In this document: piece after piece, positions 10,036 through 18,174 of the stretch
Layout of the letters: each line of letters opens with the position of its first letter
How positions within the stretch are numbered: the first letter of the stretch is position 1
Assembly: GCA_001709035.1 (NCBI GenBank)
Contig: LVKA01000011.1
Span: forward strand, 558,001 to 622,000
DNA from: Candidatus Thiodiazotropha endoloripes
GTDB taxonomy: Bacteria > Pseudomonadota > Gammaproteobacteria > Chromatiales > Chromatiaceae
DNA length: 64,000 bases
Direction of reading: 5' to 3'
Position numbers and translations under genes: made by a program
Notes under the pieces: generated by a model
Database searches by the model: none
Seen by the model: the letters and a program-made list of their open reading frames with translations, nothing else
Told to the model about the DNA's origin: nothing

Positions 10036-10178
10036 AAAAGGCACTTACTTAAGCGCTAAAACTCATTGCATCTCGTTTTATCAAAGGGTTTTGGTGGGGC
10101 ATGGCCCCTCCCTACACCATGAATTCAACAGTAGGGTGGGGCCATGCCCCACCAAATAGTGATTAAGTAAGTGCCATT
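10036..10178. repeat. Nested palindromic element (hairpin, MITE/REP-like)
   Basis: An outer perfect 13-bp inverted repeat (GGCACTTACTTAA at 10040-10052, TTAAGTAAGTGCC at 10163-10175) encloses a 25-bp inner inverted repeat with one mismatch (10091-10115 and 10131-10155, built on GGTGGGGCATGGCCCC) around a 15-base loop. Each inner arm is itself nearly palindromic. It holds no gene. It lies in the space between the convergent TSUP and pyrE genes. The arrangement is typical of a non-autonomous mobile palindrome; a terminator side-role is possible. Confidence 0.8.
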
Positions 10179-10190
10179 CACCACTAGAGC

Positions 10191-10217
10191 CGATTGGATT
10201 AGTGTTAACACGCCCTA
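10191..10217. repeat. Solitary end of the MITE-like repeat family, supplying the pyrE stop codon
   Basis: CGATTGGATTAGTGTTAACA followed by CGCCCTA matches the terminal inverted repeat of the complete element at 10910-11195. No matching opposite end is visible nearby. The terminal CTA at 10215-10217 is, on the minus strand, the TAG stop of pyrE. Confidence 0.75.
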
Positions 10218-10856
10218 GACACCATAGGTTTGGCGATAGGCCTGAATCCGCTCAAGGTCCGTTGCGGAGTCCTCTTTCTGTTGCAGATACTCAATCAACT
10301 GCTCAAGCCTGACAATGGCGCTGACCGGCAGGCCGTAGTCAGCTTCGACCTCCTGAATGGCAGATCGCTCACCCTGTCCTCTCTCCTGTCTGTCCAGGGC
10401 AATCACCACACCGGCTGGGGTGGCCTGCTCCTGCTTGATGATCTCCACAGACTCACGTACCGAGGTACCGGCCGAGATTACGTCATCAATGATCATGATT
10501 CTGCCTTCCAGGTTGTGTCCGACGATGACTCCCCCTTCACCGTGATCCTTTGCCTCTTTGCGGTTGAAGGCGTAGGGCAGGTCCAATCCGTGCTGATCGT
10601 AAAGGGCGGCTGCCGTTACTGCGGCCAGGGGGATGCCTTTGTAGGCCGGTCCGTAGAGCACATCGAATTCAATCCCGGAATCAACAATGGCTTGGGCGTA
10701 GTAGCGTCCCAATCTGGCCAGGCTGGCTCCGGTGTTGAACAGACCCGCATTGAAAAAATAGGGGCTGACACGACCGGATTTCAGAGTGAATTCACCAAAT
10801 CGCAGTACCTCGACATCGAGTGCGAAGTCGAGAAATTCCCGTTGATAATCCTGCAT
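10215..10856 (-). CDS. pyrE: Orotate phosphoribosyltransferase
   Basis: This 213-residue enzyme converts orotate and PRPP to orotidine 5'-phosphate in pyrimidine synthesis. It starts [29 protein letters not shown], very close to E. coli PyrE, and has the PRPP-binding motif [13 protein letters not shown] and the flexible-loop segment [12 protein letters not shown]. The ATG at 10856 is chosen from family alignment, with AGG nine bases upstream; the open frame continues to 11057 but that extension falls into a mobile repeat. The stop codon lies in a solitary repeat end, so the last residues (QTYGV) may have been reshaped by insertion. Confidence 0.96.
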   Translation of the reverse strand: MQDYQREFLDFALDVEVLRFGEFTLKSGRVSPYFFNAGLFNTGASLARLGRYYAQAIVDSGIEFDVLYGPAYKGIPLAAVTAAALYDQHGLDLPYAFNRKEAKDHGEGGVIVGHNLEGRIMIIDDVISAGTSVRESVEIIKQEQATPAGVVIALDRQERGQGERSAIQEVEADYGLPVSAIVRLEQLIEYLQQKEDSATDLERIQAYRQTYGV

Positions 10857-10909
10857 GATTGAATACCTGTTTTGAGCAAGGTGCGCATTGTAACCCATTA
10901 TTAATCCCC

Positions 10910-11195
10910 TAGGGCCTGTTACCACTAATCCAATACGCCCTGCTGGGACTGTTTTTATGTCCAGCAAGGCGGAATGCGCGTGGTGTAGCCCGGCTACATG
11001 AGCGAATGATCGCGCCGCTGGGCGCAAAAACAGACCCAGCCCCCTCTTTAAGATCAATATGGGGGTTGCGCCTGAAGAAGCGTCACGAAGCGTTACTCGT
11101 CACTCATTTGGAACAACCAAACTACATGCCTCGCGCCTTGATTGGCACTTTTTCAGGCACAACAGGGCGTATTGGATTAGTGGTAACCGGCCCTA
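10910..11195. repeat. Complete 286-bp MITE-like element, copy 1
   Basis: The ends are 33-bp inverted repeats with one mismatch (10910-10942 and 11163-11195), starting TAGGGCCTGTTACCACTAAT and ending ...GGCCCTA. The interior has no credible gene. Its right two thirds match copy 2 at 48033-48223 in inverted orientation, for example GAAAAAG.GCCAATCAAGGCG, and a TTCCAAATGA..GACGAG segment. Copy 1 holds about 95 extra bases beside the left end. It lies just upstream of pyrE on the pyrE coding side and may influence its transcription. The bounding TA is compatible with TA-target insertion as in IS630/Tc1-type elements (inference). Confidence 0.85.
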
Positions 11196-11295
11196 ATCAG
11201 GGGTAACCCGGATTTTCTCAAAATAGTCTCTGTTATGAGACAGTACCCGGGTAGCAGCCTATAATGGCTGCTCTTTCCACGAATAAGAGGTATCT

Positions 11296-12696
11296 GTGCT
11301 GACCGCCGGCAAATTATCCGATTGGCGCCAAACGCTCTCCATCTATTGGCAGCCGGGTGTACGGAATATGCTCTTTCTCGGCTTCTCCGCCGGATTGCCC
11401 CTGTTGCTGGTTTTCGGAACTCTCTCTTTTTGGCTGCGCGAGGCGGGTATCGCCCGCTCAACCATCGGTTTCCTAAGCTGGGTGGCGCTGGCCTATGGTT
11501 TCAAATGGGTTTGGGCGCCTCTGGTGGATCGTATGCAGTTACCCTGGTTGACCCGGCGCTTGGGGCGCCGTAGAGGCTGGATGATTTTCGCCCAGGGTCT
11601 GGTGATTCTCGGGCTTTGCAGTCTGGCACTCTCCGATCCTTTGCAGGGTGTCTACACTTTTGCCCTGCTGGCCCTGTTGGTGGCTTTTGCCTCTGCCACT
11701 CAGGATATCGCCATTGATGCCTATCGGATCGAATCCGCCGAGGTCAAATTGCAGGGTTATATGGCGGCCAATTATATGATTGGTTACCGGTTGGCGATGA
11801 TCGTCAGTGGTGGTGGAGCCCTGGGTATAGCTGGTTGGATTGCGCCAGAGGGGAGTGGCTATCAATTACATGCCTGGACGGTTGCCTATCTCTGTATGGC
11901 GTTGTTGATGTTAATTGGTGTGATTACTGTATTGTTGATCGCCGAGCCGGATGTGCAGCCTGACCGTGACACCTTGGCGCAGGAAGCCAAGGCTGAAAAG
12001 CTGATCGAGCAGCAACAATGGATGCCGGGACGGCTGCGTCAATTTACCGAGTGGATGTTCGATGCGGTGGTCAGTCCATTCGTCGACTTCATCAGGCGCT
12101 ATCATTGGCAGGCGGTATTGATTCTGGCACTGATCGCGACATATCGGATCTCTGATGTGGTGCTTGGAGTCATTTCAAGTGTTTTCTATGTCGACCTGGG
12201 TTTCAGCAAAGGTGAAGTTGCTCTGGTGGTCAATGTATTCGGGGTTGCGATGACTTTGATTGGTGCGGTTGCCGGCGGCATGCTGGTAGCCCGATACAAG
12301 GTGATGCCGATACTGCTGTTGGGTGGGGTACTGGCTGCAGCCACCAACTTGCTGTTTGCCTGGATGGCCAGTGTGGGACATAACGTGATTTTTCTGACCC
12401 TGGTAATCTCCGCGGACAATTTAAGCGCCGGTCTGGCGACAGCTGCCTTTGTTGCCTATCTGTCGAGTCTGACCAATGTCTCCTATTCAGCAACCCAGTA
12501 CGCCCTGTTCAGTTCAGTGATGCTGCTGTTACCGAAGTTTATCGGCGGTTTCTCGGGTCTGATGGTGGACAATATCGGTTATACATCGTTCTTCATGATC
12601 ACCGCATCGATGGGTATCCCGGTGATCGTGCTGATTATGCTGGCTATGCGATACTTACCGGCTGTCGATGCGAAACCGGATGAGTCAACGGCTTGA
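11296..12696 (+). CDS. ampG: AmpG-type muropeptide MFS permease
   Basis: A 466-residue major facilitator protein with about 12-14 membrane helices. The N-terminal block FLGFSAGLPLLLVFGTLSFW, then AYGFKWVWAPLVDR and LGRRRGWM, are strong AmpG signatures, as is ATQDIAIDAYRIE. AmpG imports anhydromuropeptides (GlcNAc-anhMurNAc peptides) released during peptidoglycan turnover into the cytoplasm for recycling. The start is GTG at 11296 with AGAGG five bases upstream. It is a single gene, with no ampD or nagZ beside it. Confidence 0.9.
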   Translation: MLTAGKLSDWRQTLSIYWQPGVRNMLFLGFSAGLPLLLVFGTLSFWLREAGIARSTIGFLSWVALAYGFKWVWAPLVDRMQLPWLTRRLGRRRGWMIFAQGLVILGLCSLALSDPLQGVYTFALLALLVAFASATQDIAIDAYRIESAEVKLQGYMAANYMIGYRLAMIVSGGGALGIAGWIAPEGSGYQLHAWTVAYLCMALLMLIGVITVLLIAEPDVQPDRDTLAQEAKAEKLIEQQQWMPGRLRQFTEWMFDAVVSPFVDFIRRYHWQAVLILALIATYRISDVVLGVISSVFYVDLGFSKGEVALVVNVFGVAMTLIGAVAGGMLVARYKVMPILLLGGVLAAATNLLFAWMASVGHNVIFLTLVISADNLSAGLATAAFVAYLSSLTNVSYSATQYALFSSVMLLLPKFIGGFSGLMVDNIGYTSFFMITASMGIPVIVLIMLAMRYLPAVDAKPDESTA

Positions 12697-12763
12697 GGTG
12701 CGGCAATGTGTGGGATTGATTGGATTCAAAGGCGTTGGTCGATGTTTTGTAGGAGTGAGCTGA

Positions 12764-13444
12764 ATGGTTGAACAGGGTAGTTATCTGGCCGCCTTTGTTG
12801 TCGGATTACTTGGGGGCGCCCACTGTGCCGGTATGTGTGGTGGTATTGTCGGTGCTTTAACCTTCGGTCTACCCGAGCCGATCCGCAACCGGCTTGGGCA
12901 GACGCTGCCCTACCAGCTGGGTTATAACCTGGGCCGTATCACCAGCTATGTTATCGCCGGTGCCTTGATGGGTGGCCTGGGTGTGCTGTTGGCACAACTG
13001 GTGCCCGTCTATGCCGCACAACAGGTCCTGCTGGTGATCGCTTCCCTGTTCATGATCCTGCTGGGTCTCTACCTTGGGGGATGGTGGTTGGGTCTGTCGA
13101 GAATCGAACACCTGGGCAGTCGATTGTGGAAGAGCATCGAGCCTTTTGCGCGCAAGCTTCTGCCGGTCAAGACACCTGGCCAGGCCTGGGTGTTGGGCCT
13201 GGTATGGGGCTGGATCCCCTGTGGCCTGGTCTACAGCATGTTGATCTGGACCGTTTCTGCCGGTGGGGTGTTGCAGGGGGCTGGATTGATGCTGGCGTTT
13301 GGCCTGGGTACCCTGCCAAATCTGTTTGCCATGGGCATTTTGGCCGGGTCTTTGGCCAGATGGTTCAAGGATATCCGTATCAGAAGGGTGGCTGGATTGA
13401 TGGTAATCCTGTTCGGCCTGGTAATGCTCTATCGCGCATTTTGA
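12764..13444 (+). CDS. UreH-like / sulfite-exporter-type transmembrane protein
   Basis: A 226-residue membrane protein with about six helices. The N-terminal motif GLLGGAHCAGMCGGIVGA carries two cysteines and a histidine in a helix, typical of the UreH_2 / DsbD-like superfamily often found near cytochrome oxidase or metal-export genes. WGWIPCGLVYSML in the second half supplies another conserved PCG motif. Proposed roles in relatives are metal or thiol transport across the inner membrane; the actual substrate is unknown. The ATG at 12764 has AGGAG eight bases upstream. No cco or ure genes are adjacent here. Confidence 0.8.
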   Translation: MVEQGSYLAAFVVGLLGGAHCAGMCGGIVGALTFGLPEPIRNRLGQTLPYQLGYNLGRITSYVIAGALMGGLGVLLAQLVPVYAAQQVLLVIASLFMILLGLYLGGWWLGLSRIEHLGSRLWKSIEPFARKLLPVKTPGQAWVLGLVWGWIPCGLVYSMLIWTVSAGGVLQGAGLMLAFGLGTLPNLFAMGILAGSLARWFKDIRIRRVAGLMVILFGLVMLYRAF

Positions 13445-13481
13445 AGGTGCTTCAGAGCCAGGGATTGGCGCTTGTTGAATA

Positions 13482-13513
13482 GCTTTCAGGACTGTTTGTT
13501 CAGTCCTGAAAGC
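13482..13513. terminator. Bidirectional hairpin between convergent genes
   Basis: A perfect 13-bp stem, GCTTTCAGGACTG (13482-13494) against CAGTCCTGAAAGC (13501-13513), with a 6-base loop, sits in the 109-base gap between the convergent UreH-like and DUF4426 genes. There is no strong T-run, so termination is inferred from stem strength and position. Confidence 0.6.
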
Positions 13514-13553
13514 AGTCTGATCAGCCGAGTCGATCAGTTGTTCTATCTATTCT

Positions 13554-13997
13554 TTAGTCGATATAAAAATCCTGACTCAGTTTGGCGGTGTAAAAGCGTC
13601 TCTCACCTCTGGGCTGTACTTTAATCTCGAAATTCAGTGTCTCTTGGTCTGCGATACGAAATTCACCAATGTAGTAGACCGCATCGCCCTCAGTGACCTT
13701 GCGCATCGGGATGCTGATCAGCTGACCGCGAATATTGTTTGCTTTGGCCATGACAACAGCTTCTGAAGCGGTGCCGGTGGTTCCTTCAACTGACTTGATG
13801 ATACTGACATTCAGCATGCCTCTGTATTTACTGCGTTGAATACCGTATTGACGGGCAACGCCTGGCTCCAACGAGGCACTGGGTATGGCATTGTGGTGAA
13901 TGGTGAATCCTGGAATGGCTGTACTGTTTTCAGCCAGAACAGGGAAAGCGAACAGTGATAAAAGCAGTACTCTGGCTAAAAGGTTGAATACGGACAT
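13554..13997 (-). CDS. DUF4426 family exported protein
   Basis: This 147-residue protein has a signal peptide (MSVFNLLARVLLLSLFAFPVLA, cleaved before ENST) and a compact beta-rich domain containing RSKYRGMLNVSI, AKANNIRGQL and EVTEGDAVYYIGEF-like strands, characteristic of DUF4426. The function is unknown. In Pseudomonas the homologue lies after yggT-metX-metW in the proC neighbourhood; here it is still close to proC-yggT but separated by a dynamin-like gene. A strong ribosome binding site, GGAGGAG, lies five bases before the ATG. Confidence 0.85.
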   Translation of the reverse strand: MSVFNLLARVLLLSLFAFPVLAENSTAIPGFTIHHNAIPSASLEPGVARQYGIQRSKYRGMLNVSIIKSVEGTTGTASEAVVMAKANNIRGQLISIPMRKVTEGDAVYYIGEFRIADQETLNFEIKVQPRGERRFYTAKLSQDFYID

Positions 13998-14140
13998 ATA
14001 AACTCCTCCATCTGTGCCGGCCTGATTGGCCGGTCTAGGTTGTGATAGCCCTTATTAAGCTAGGTTGATTCTTTTCTGCCGATATAAAGTGGATACGCGA
14101 TCTGCTTTCGAGCAGATTCATCCTCCACAAGGAACAGGGC

Positions 14141-14233
14141 ATGAAAAACAGTTTAGACGATCAGGACCGGAGGGTGAAGTGGAACAAAGTCTGCCCGTTG
14201 GAGATGAGTGCGGATATTGAGTCTGCTGGTTGA
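14141..14233 (+). CDS. Possible 30-residue peptide in the DUF4426 / dynamin-like gap
   Basis: ATG at 14141 with AAGGA seven bases upstream opens a 30-codon frame (MKNSLDDQDRRVKWNKVCPL...) ending at 14233, followed 20 bases later by a hairpin. It is hydrophilic, with no signal peptide. No family is recognised. Ribosome binding site, size and downstream hairpin are the only support, so it may equally be part of an untranslated RNA. Confidence 0.3.
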   Translation: MKNSLDDQDRRVKWNKVCPLEMSADIESAG

Positions 14234-14253
14234 GATGATCATCCATAACCAAC

Positions 14254-14281
14254 AAGCGCCCACCTCAGAGAGGGGGCGCTT
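14254..14281. terminator. Hairpin after the small frame at 14141
   Basis: AAGCGCCC (14254-14261) pairs with GGGCGCTT (14274-14281) across a 12-base loop. The following plus-strand sequence is only moderately T-rich. It could terminate a short plus-strand transcript or the minus-strand transcript from the dynamin-like gene. Confidence 0.5.
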
Positions 14282-14323
14282 ATTGATGGTTGTTATGTAA
14301 CCGTTCTGCCGGTTCTGTTGGGC

Positions 14324-16300
14324 TTAGCCGACGTTCTGCTTGACCAGGGTGGGTTTCTGTCGCTGCGCATGGTGTAGAGGCCGGCTGTTGCTCAGTCGGT
14401 TCGACATATTACGCAGTGCGGTCAGCTGCCTGGCGAGCTCGGTATACTGCTCCTGTAACTCCAGGATTCGATATTGCAGCGTATTGCGGGACTGGCCGAT
14501 CTTCTGCAGATTGGTCAGGCGTTTCTCCATCATCTCCTTATGATCCTTGATCTGGATAACCAGCGGTTCCAGCGTGGAACCGAGCCATTGATTGATCTCT
14601 TCATCGGCCCGTTTGAAGATGTCATGAGCCCGTTTGACCAGTGCTGAGAAGAACCTTTTTACCACAAAGTTCTGTTCCATCATGGCCGTTACCGGGCTGT
14701 TTCTGAAGATCTCCGCTTCCTGATGCAGCAGTTCCAGTTCAACACGATACTTCACGATAGAGAACATCTTCGGCTGCACCACGGCAAAGCCGTGCTCATT
14801 CTGAAACTTGCGGTAGATGGCGCGAATCAGCTTGCGGGTCTGTTCACTCTGATTGACCACTTTGAGCATGGTGCGGCGGGTCTCGTCGAAGAGCTTTTTC
14901 ATCGAACTCTTCATGCCGCTGGTGGTCCAGCTGTTGGACATATCCTTGCGGGATTGTTCGATGGTGCCCTCTAATGCTTCGAGACTGAGAATCTCAGCAA
15001 GCAGATTGGCCTGCTGTTTCAGCTGTTTCCTGCTCTGCTGGAAGGTGTCCACGTCGCGTAGGTATTGCGCCTGCTCGCTGCGGGTTTTTTCCATCAGATT
15101 GGTGATCACGTCATCACTTTTATCGCTGAGCTCTTCAAGCTCCTCGAGCTGGTATTTGGTGTCATTCAGTTTGCCGGAGAGCATGCTGCGGCTGTTGTCC
15201 AGCATCTGCCCCACATCGGCACTGACGGTATCGAGAATGATCTGCTGTTTGATATTCAGAACGTCCTGGCCGAGATAGTTCTCCAGGTCGAGCAGGGCAC
15301 TTTTCTCAAGCAGCTGTTTCTCGCCTTTGACTTTAGCAAGCAGCCCCTTTTGCGCAGAGACCGGGAAGACCACATTCGGTTCAACACCTAATAATTCAGC
15401 TGTATTGGTCTGTTGATTGCGGATCGCCTCATGAATATCCTCATGCTCTCTGAGATCGTCCCACATGGTGTCTATCTTGTTCAGCACCACCATCAGACCC
15501 CGTTGCCGGCCGCTCTGGAAACCCTTGATATGGTGTTGCCAGATCTCCATGTCGCTGCGGGTGACGCCGGTATCGGCGCCAAGCACAAACAGCACGGCCT
15601 GAGCAGCCGGTAACATGTTCAGGGTCAGCTCAGGTTCTGTGCCCAAGGCGTTCAGTCCGGGGGTGTCGAGAATGGTCAGGCCTTTTTTCAGCATCGGGTT
15701 GGGGAAACTGATCTGCGCATGACGCCATTTCGGGATCTCGACGGTTTCCGGTGGCTGATTCTGATGCGGATGCAGGTCCGGACTGTAGAGACCGAGATGC
15801 TTGGCCTCCTCCAGGGAGACCTCTTTGGTCTGTACCACTTCGCTCAGAGCCGCCTGCATCTGCTCCACGGAGTCGGTCTCCAGCGGATAGTGGACCCACT
15901 GTTTGGTATCGTGTCTGAGTTGGGACAGGGTATTGTCCTGCAGACGGGTTTCGATGGGCAGCAGGCGAACATAGGCCTCATTCCGCTGGTCATCGTAAAA
16001 GATTTCGGTCGGGCACATGGTGGTGCGGCCGGCATCTGAAGGCAGCAGCCGGCGCCCGTAATCGGCAAAGAATATGGCGTTGATCAGCTCGGTCTTGCCG
16101 CGGGAGAACTCTGCAACGAAGGCAATGGTCAGCTTGTCGCCTTTCAGCGTACCGAGAGTATGGTTGATGCGATGCTGGATATCCTCGGTGGACATGCCGT
16201 TCTCTTCCAGCCAGGGACCATACTCTTCAATGGTGTTGATGATATCCTTTTTCCACTGCTCGTAAGCTTGTAACTGTTCTTGAAATCTTACTTTTTCCAT
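14324..16300 (-). CDS. Dynamin-like large GTPase
   Basis: The protein has 658 residues. The GTPase domain (about residues 45-330) shows the P-loop FVAEFSRGKTELINA, the switch region TTMCPTE, the G3 motif DTPGLNALGTEPE and the G4 motif LNKIDTMWDD. The rest is predominantly helical with long heptad-rich stretches (about 365-430 and 620-650), like the stalk of bacterial dynamin-like proteins, but no clear membrane helix is seen. Bacterial relatives remodel or tether membranes. The gene sits in the yggU-DUF4426 interval where Pseudomonas has metX-metW, transcribed in the same direction as yggU. The ribosome binding site is weak. Conservative call: dynamin-family NTPase, role unknown. Confidence 0.85.
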   Translation of the reverse strand: MEKVRFQEQLQAYEQWKKDIINTIEEYGPWLEENGMSTEDIQHRINHTLGTLKGDKLTIAFVAEFSRGKTELINAIFFADYGRRLLPSDAGRTTMCPTEIFYDDQRNEAYVRLLPIETRLQDNTLSQLRHDTKQWVHYPLETDSVEQMQAALSEVVQTKEVSLEEAKHLGLYSPDLHPHQNQPPETVEIPKWRHAQISFPNPMLKKGLTILDTPGLNALGTEPELTLNMLPAAQAVLFVLGADTGVTRSDMEIWQHHIKGFQSGRQRGLMVVLNKIDTMWDDLREHEDIHEAIRNQQTNTAELLGVEPNVVFPVSAQKGLLAKVKGEKQLLEKSALLDLENYLGQDVLNIKQQIILDTVSADVGQMLDNSRSMLSGKLNDTKYQLEELEELSDKSDDVITNLMEKTRSEQAQYLRDVDTFQQSRKQLKQQANLLAEILSLEALEGTIEQSRKDMSNSWTTSGMKSSMKKLFDETRRTMLKVVNQSEQTRKLIRAIYRKFQNEHGFAVVQPKMFSIVKYRVELELLHQEAEIFRNSPVTAMMEQNFVVKRFFSALVKRAHDIFKRADEEINQWLGSTLEPLVIQIKDHKEMMEKRLTNLQKIGQSRNTLQYRILELQEQYTELARQLTALRNMSNRLSNSRPLHHAQRQKPTLVKQNVG

Positions 16301-16304
16301 GCAC

Positions 16305-16410
16305 TAGCCCCAGTCTCACGTTAGCCGTAAGGGGCGGTTCACCACCCGGTTCAGCTGTTAGGAATAATAATACTAGAGGAACAAGCTTGGTGCCATAGCC
16401 CCAGTCTCAC
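16305..16410. repeat. 15-bp direct repeat flanking the dynamin-like / yggU gap
   Basis: TAGCCCCAGTCTCAC occurs at 16305-16319, just upstream of the dynamin-like start, and again at 16396-16410, overlapping the yggU stop codon. The 76 bases between hold no gene. It may be the trace of a small duplication or recombination. Confidence 0.6.
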
Positions 16411-16691
16411 TTCTCAATTTCTATCGGCAGACGCCCTGGGGACTTTAGTTTCAGGCGCTTACTGCGGGAGCTCTCCCCGGAGAGCAGTTCGATTCTGTTG
16501 CGTGGCAGGTTGAACGCCTTGGCGATGAACTTCAGCAGTCGGTCGTTCGCCTGTCCATCCACCGGTGGCGCGGTGATCGACACTTTGTACTGATTATCGC
16601 CGTAGGGGCCTATAAACCGGTCCCTGGAGGCCTTAGGCTGTATCCGCAGGCGCAGAATCAGATCATCCTGCTGCCATTGGTACCAGCTCAT
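16407..16691 (-). CDS. yggU: UPF0235/DUF167 family protein YggU
   Basis: This 94-residue basic protein has the family pattern LRIQPKASRDRFIG, APPVDGQANDRLLKFIA and LLSGESSRSKRLKL. The structure of E. coli YggU is known but no function is assigned. Its ATG overlaps the yggT stop by four bases (ATGA), so translation is coupled; it is the last gene of the yggS-proC-yggT-yggU run. The stop codon lies in a short direct repeat. Confidence 0.92.
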   Translation of the reverse strand: MSWYQWQQDDLILRLRIQPKASRDRFIGPYGDNQYKVSITAPPVDGQANDRLLKFIAKAFNLPRNRIELLSGESSRSKRLKLKSPGRLPIEIEK

Positions 16692-17266
16692 TGAATGAGG
16701 CTGTTGGTGAGTTGCTGCAGGGGCGGAATGAGAAGCATTTTGAGCAGTACCAGGCCGATCATCACCAGCATCGGCGAGAGGTCGAGCCCACCGACCGGTG
16801 GCAGCAGCTTTTGCGCAGGCCGCATAACCGGTCCTGTAAGACTGTAGAGCAGGCTCACCGCCGGATTATAGTTACCGGGACTAAACCAGCTGAGAATCAC
16901 CTGGATCAGTACGGCAAACAGAAAGATATTGATGGTGAGTTCGACCAACTCAGGGATTGCCAGCAACAAAGGGGCTAACAGGCTCGCGCTTTGTCCTGCA
17001 ATCATGATCACAATAAACAGTTCCACGGCCTTCAACACCCAGGCGAGGATCAGGGATGAGATATCGATACCGCCAAACCCGGGAATCATACGGCGCAGCG
17101 GTTTCAGCAGTGGATTGGTCACTTTGACCAGAAACTGAGAGATCGGATTATAGAAATCCGCTCTCACGATCTGCAGCAGAAATCGCAGCAGAATGGCAAG
17201 AATGTACAGACCGAACAGGGTTTGAACCAGAAATATCAGTGGGTTGGTGAGATAGCTGCTACCCAT
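16688..17266 (-). CDS. yggT: YggT family integral membrane protein
   Basis: This 192-residue protein consists of two YggT repeats, each with two membrane helices around a conserved FLVKVTNPLLKPLRR-like or LTGPVMRPAQKLLPP loop. YggT proteins are inner-membrane proteins of uncertain role, linked to osmotic tolerance in E. coli and to cell division or photosystem organisation in relatives. Its start overlaps the proC stop by eight bases and its stop overlaps the yggU start, so the three genes form a tight operon. Confidence 0.93.
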   Translation of the reverse strand: MGSSYLTNPLIFLVQTLFGLYILAILLRFLLQIVRADFYNPISQFLVKVTNPLLKPLRRMIPGFGGIDISSLILAWVLKAVELFIVIMIAGQSASLLAPLLLAIPELVELTINIFLFAVLIQVILSWFSPGNYNPAVSLLYSLTGPVMRPAQKLLPPVGGLDLSPMLVMIGLVLLKMLLIPPLQQLTNSLIQ

Positions 17267-18095
17267 TTTCTTTATGTCCTAGTAGATCGGAGAGTTCCCG
17301 GGAGCGTTCTGCCGCACCCTGCAGAGCGTCATTGAACAGAGAGCGCAAACCACCCGCTTCGAGTATGCCCAATGCCCGCTCCGTGGTGCCTCCGGGAGAG
17401 GTTACCTTCTGCCTCAACAGGGCCGGGGAGTCGCTGCTTTCGATCGCCATTCGGGCCGCACCCAAGGCGGTTTGCAGGGTCATCAGCCGGGCGCTCTCAT
17501 CATCCAGTCCCAGGGCTCTGGCCGACTCCTCCATGGCCTCCATGACCAGGAAGAAATAGGCGGGGCCACTGCCGGAGACCGCCGTTATGGCATCAATCAG
17601 GGATTCATCTTCCACCCAGCGGGTCATTCCGACGGCGCGCAGAATACTCTCAGCCTGACTACGCTGATGCTCGTTTACCGACGCCCCCGCATAGAGACCG
17701 GTGGCACCGGATTGAATCATCGCCGGTGTGTTGGGCATGCTGCGTACCAGCGGCAGCTCTGAGCCGAGCCAGTCGGCCAATGCGCCAGCCGTAATACCCG
17801 CCGCAATCGAAATGACCAAGGGTTTGTTTTGCTGCAGCGCCGGGGCCAATGCCCGGGCCACAGGCTCCATGATCTGGGGTTTGACGGCCAGCACTACGAT
17901 GTCAGCCTGAACCACGGCCAGGTTGTTGTCCGGTTCCGTAGTGATGCCATAGCGGGCGGCCAACTGGCTCAACTTTTCCAGGTCAGGATCAGAGACAGTG
18001 ATCGCCTGGTTCTCATATTCGTCGGCGATCAGGCCGCCGATCAGGCTGGTTGCCATGTTGCCGCCACCGATGAATGTAATTTTATCGCTTTTCAT
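17259..18095 (-). CDS. proC: Pyrroline-5-carboxylate reductase
   Basis: This 278-residue enzyme reduces pyrroline-5-carboxylate to proline using NAD(P)H. The N-terminal Rossmann motif is ITFIGGGNMA, and the C-terminal dimer domain carries AVSGSGPAYFF and SPGGTTERAL. The ATG at 18095 is chosen because homologues start a few residues before ITFIGGGNM; an ATG at 18143 in the same frame would add an atypical 16-residue leader. It lies in the classic yggS-proC-yggT order. Confidence 0.95.
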   Translation of the reverse strand: MKSDKITFIGGGNMATSLIGGLIADEYENQAITVSDPDLEKLSQLAARYGITTEPDNNLAVVQADIVVLAVKPQIMEPVARALAPALQQNKPLVISIAAGITAGALADWLGSELPLVRSMPNTPAMIQSGATGLYAGASVNEHQRSQAESILRAVGMTRWVEDESLIDAITAVSGSGPAYFFLVMEAMEESARALGLDDESARLMTLQTALGAARMAIESSDSPALLRQKVTSPGGTTERALGILEAGGLRSLFNDALQGAAERSRELSDLLGHKENG

Positions 18096-18174
18096 ACTGC
18101 GCTTCTGTCCGTCTGGATTTTGTACAGGTGCCAAGTGAGGCATCTACTATTGTCAATTAACATGGGGCGCCACA

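Noticed and set aside
10857-11057. N-terminal extension of pyrE
   Set aside because: Its codons lie inside a mobile repeat and extend beyond the PyrE family start MxxYQREF.
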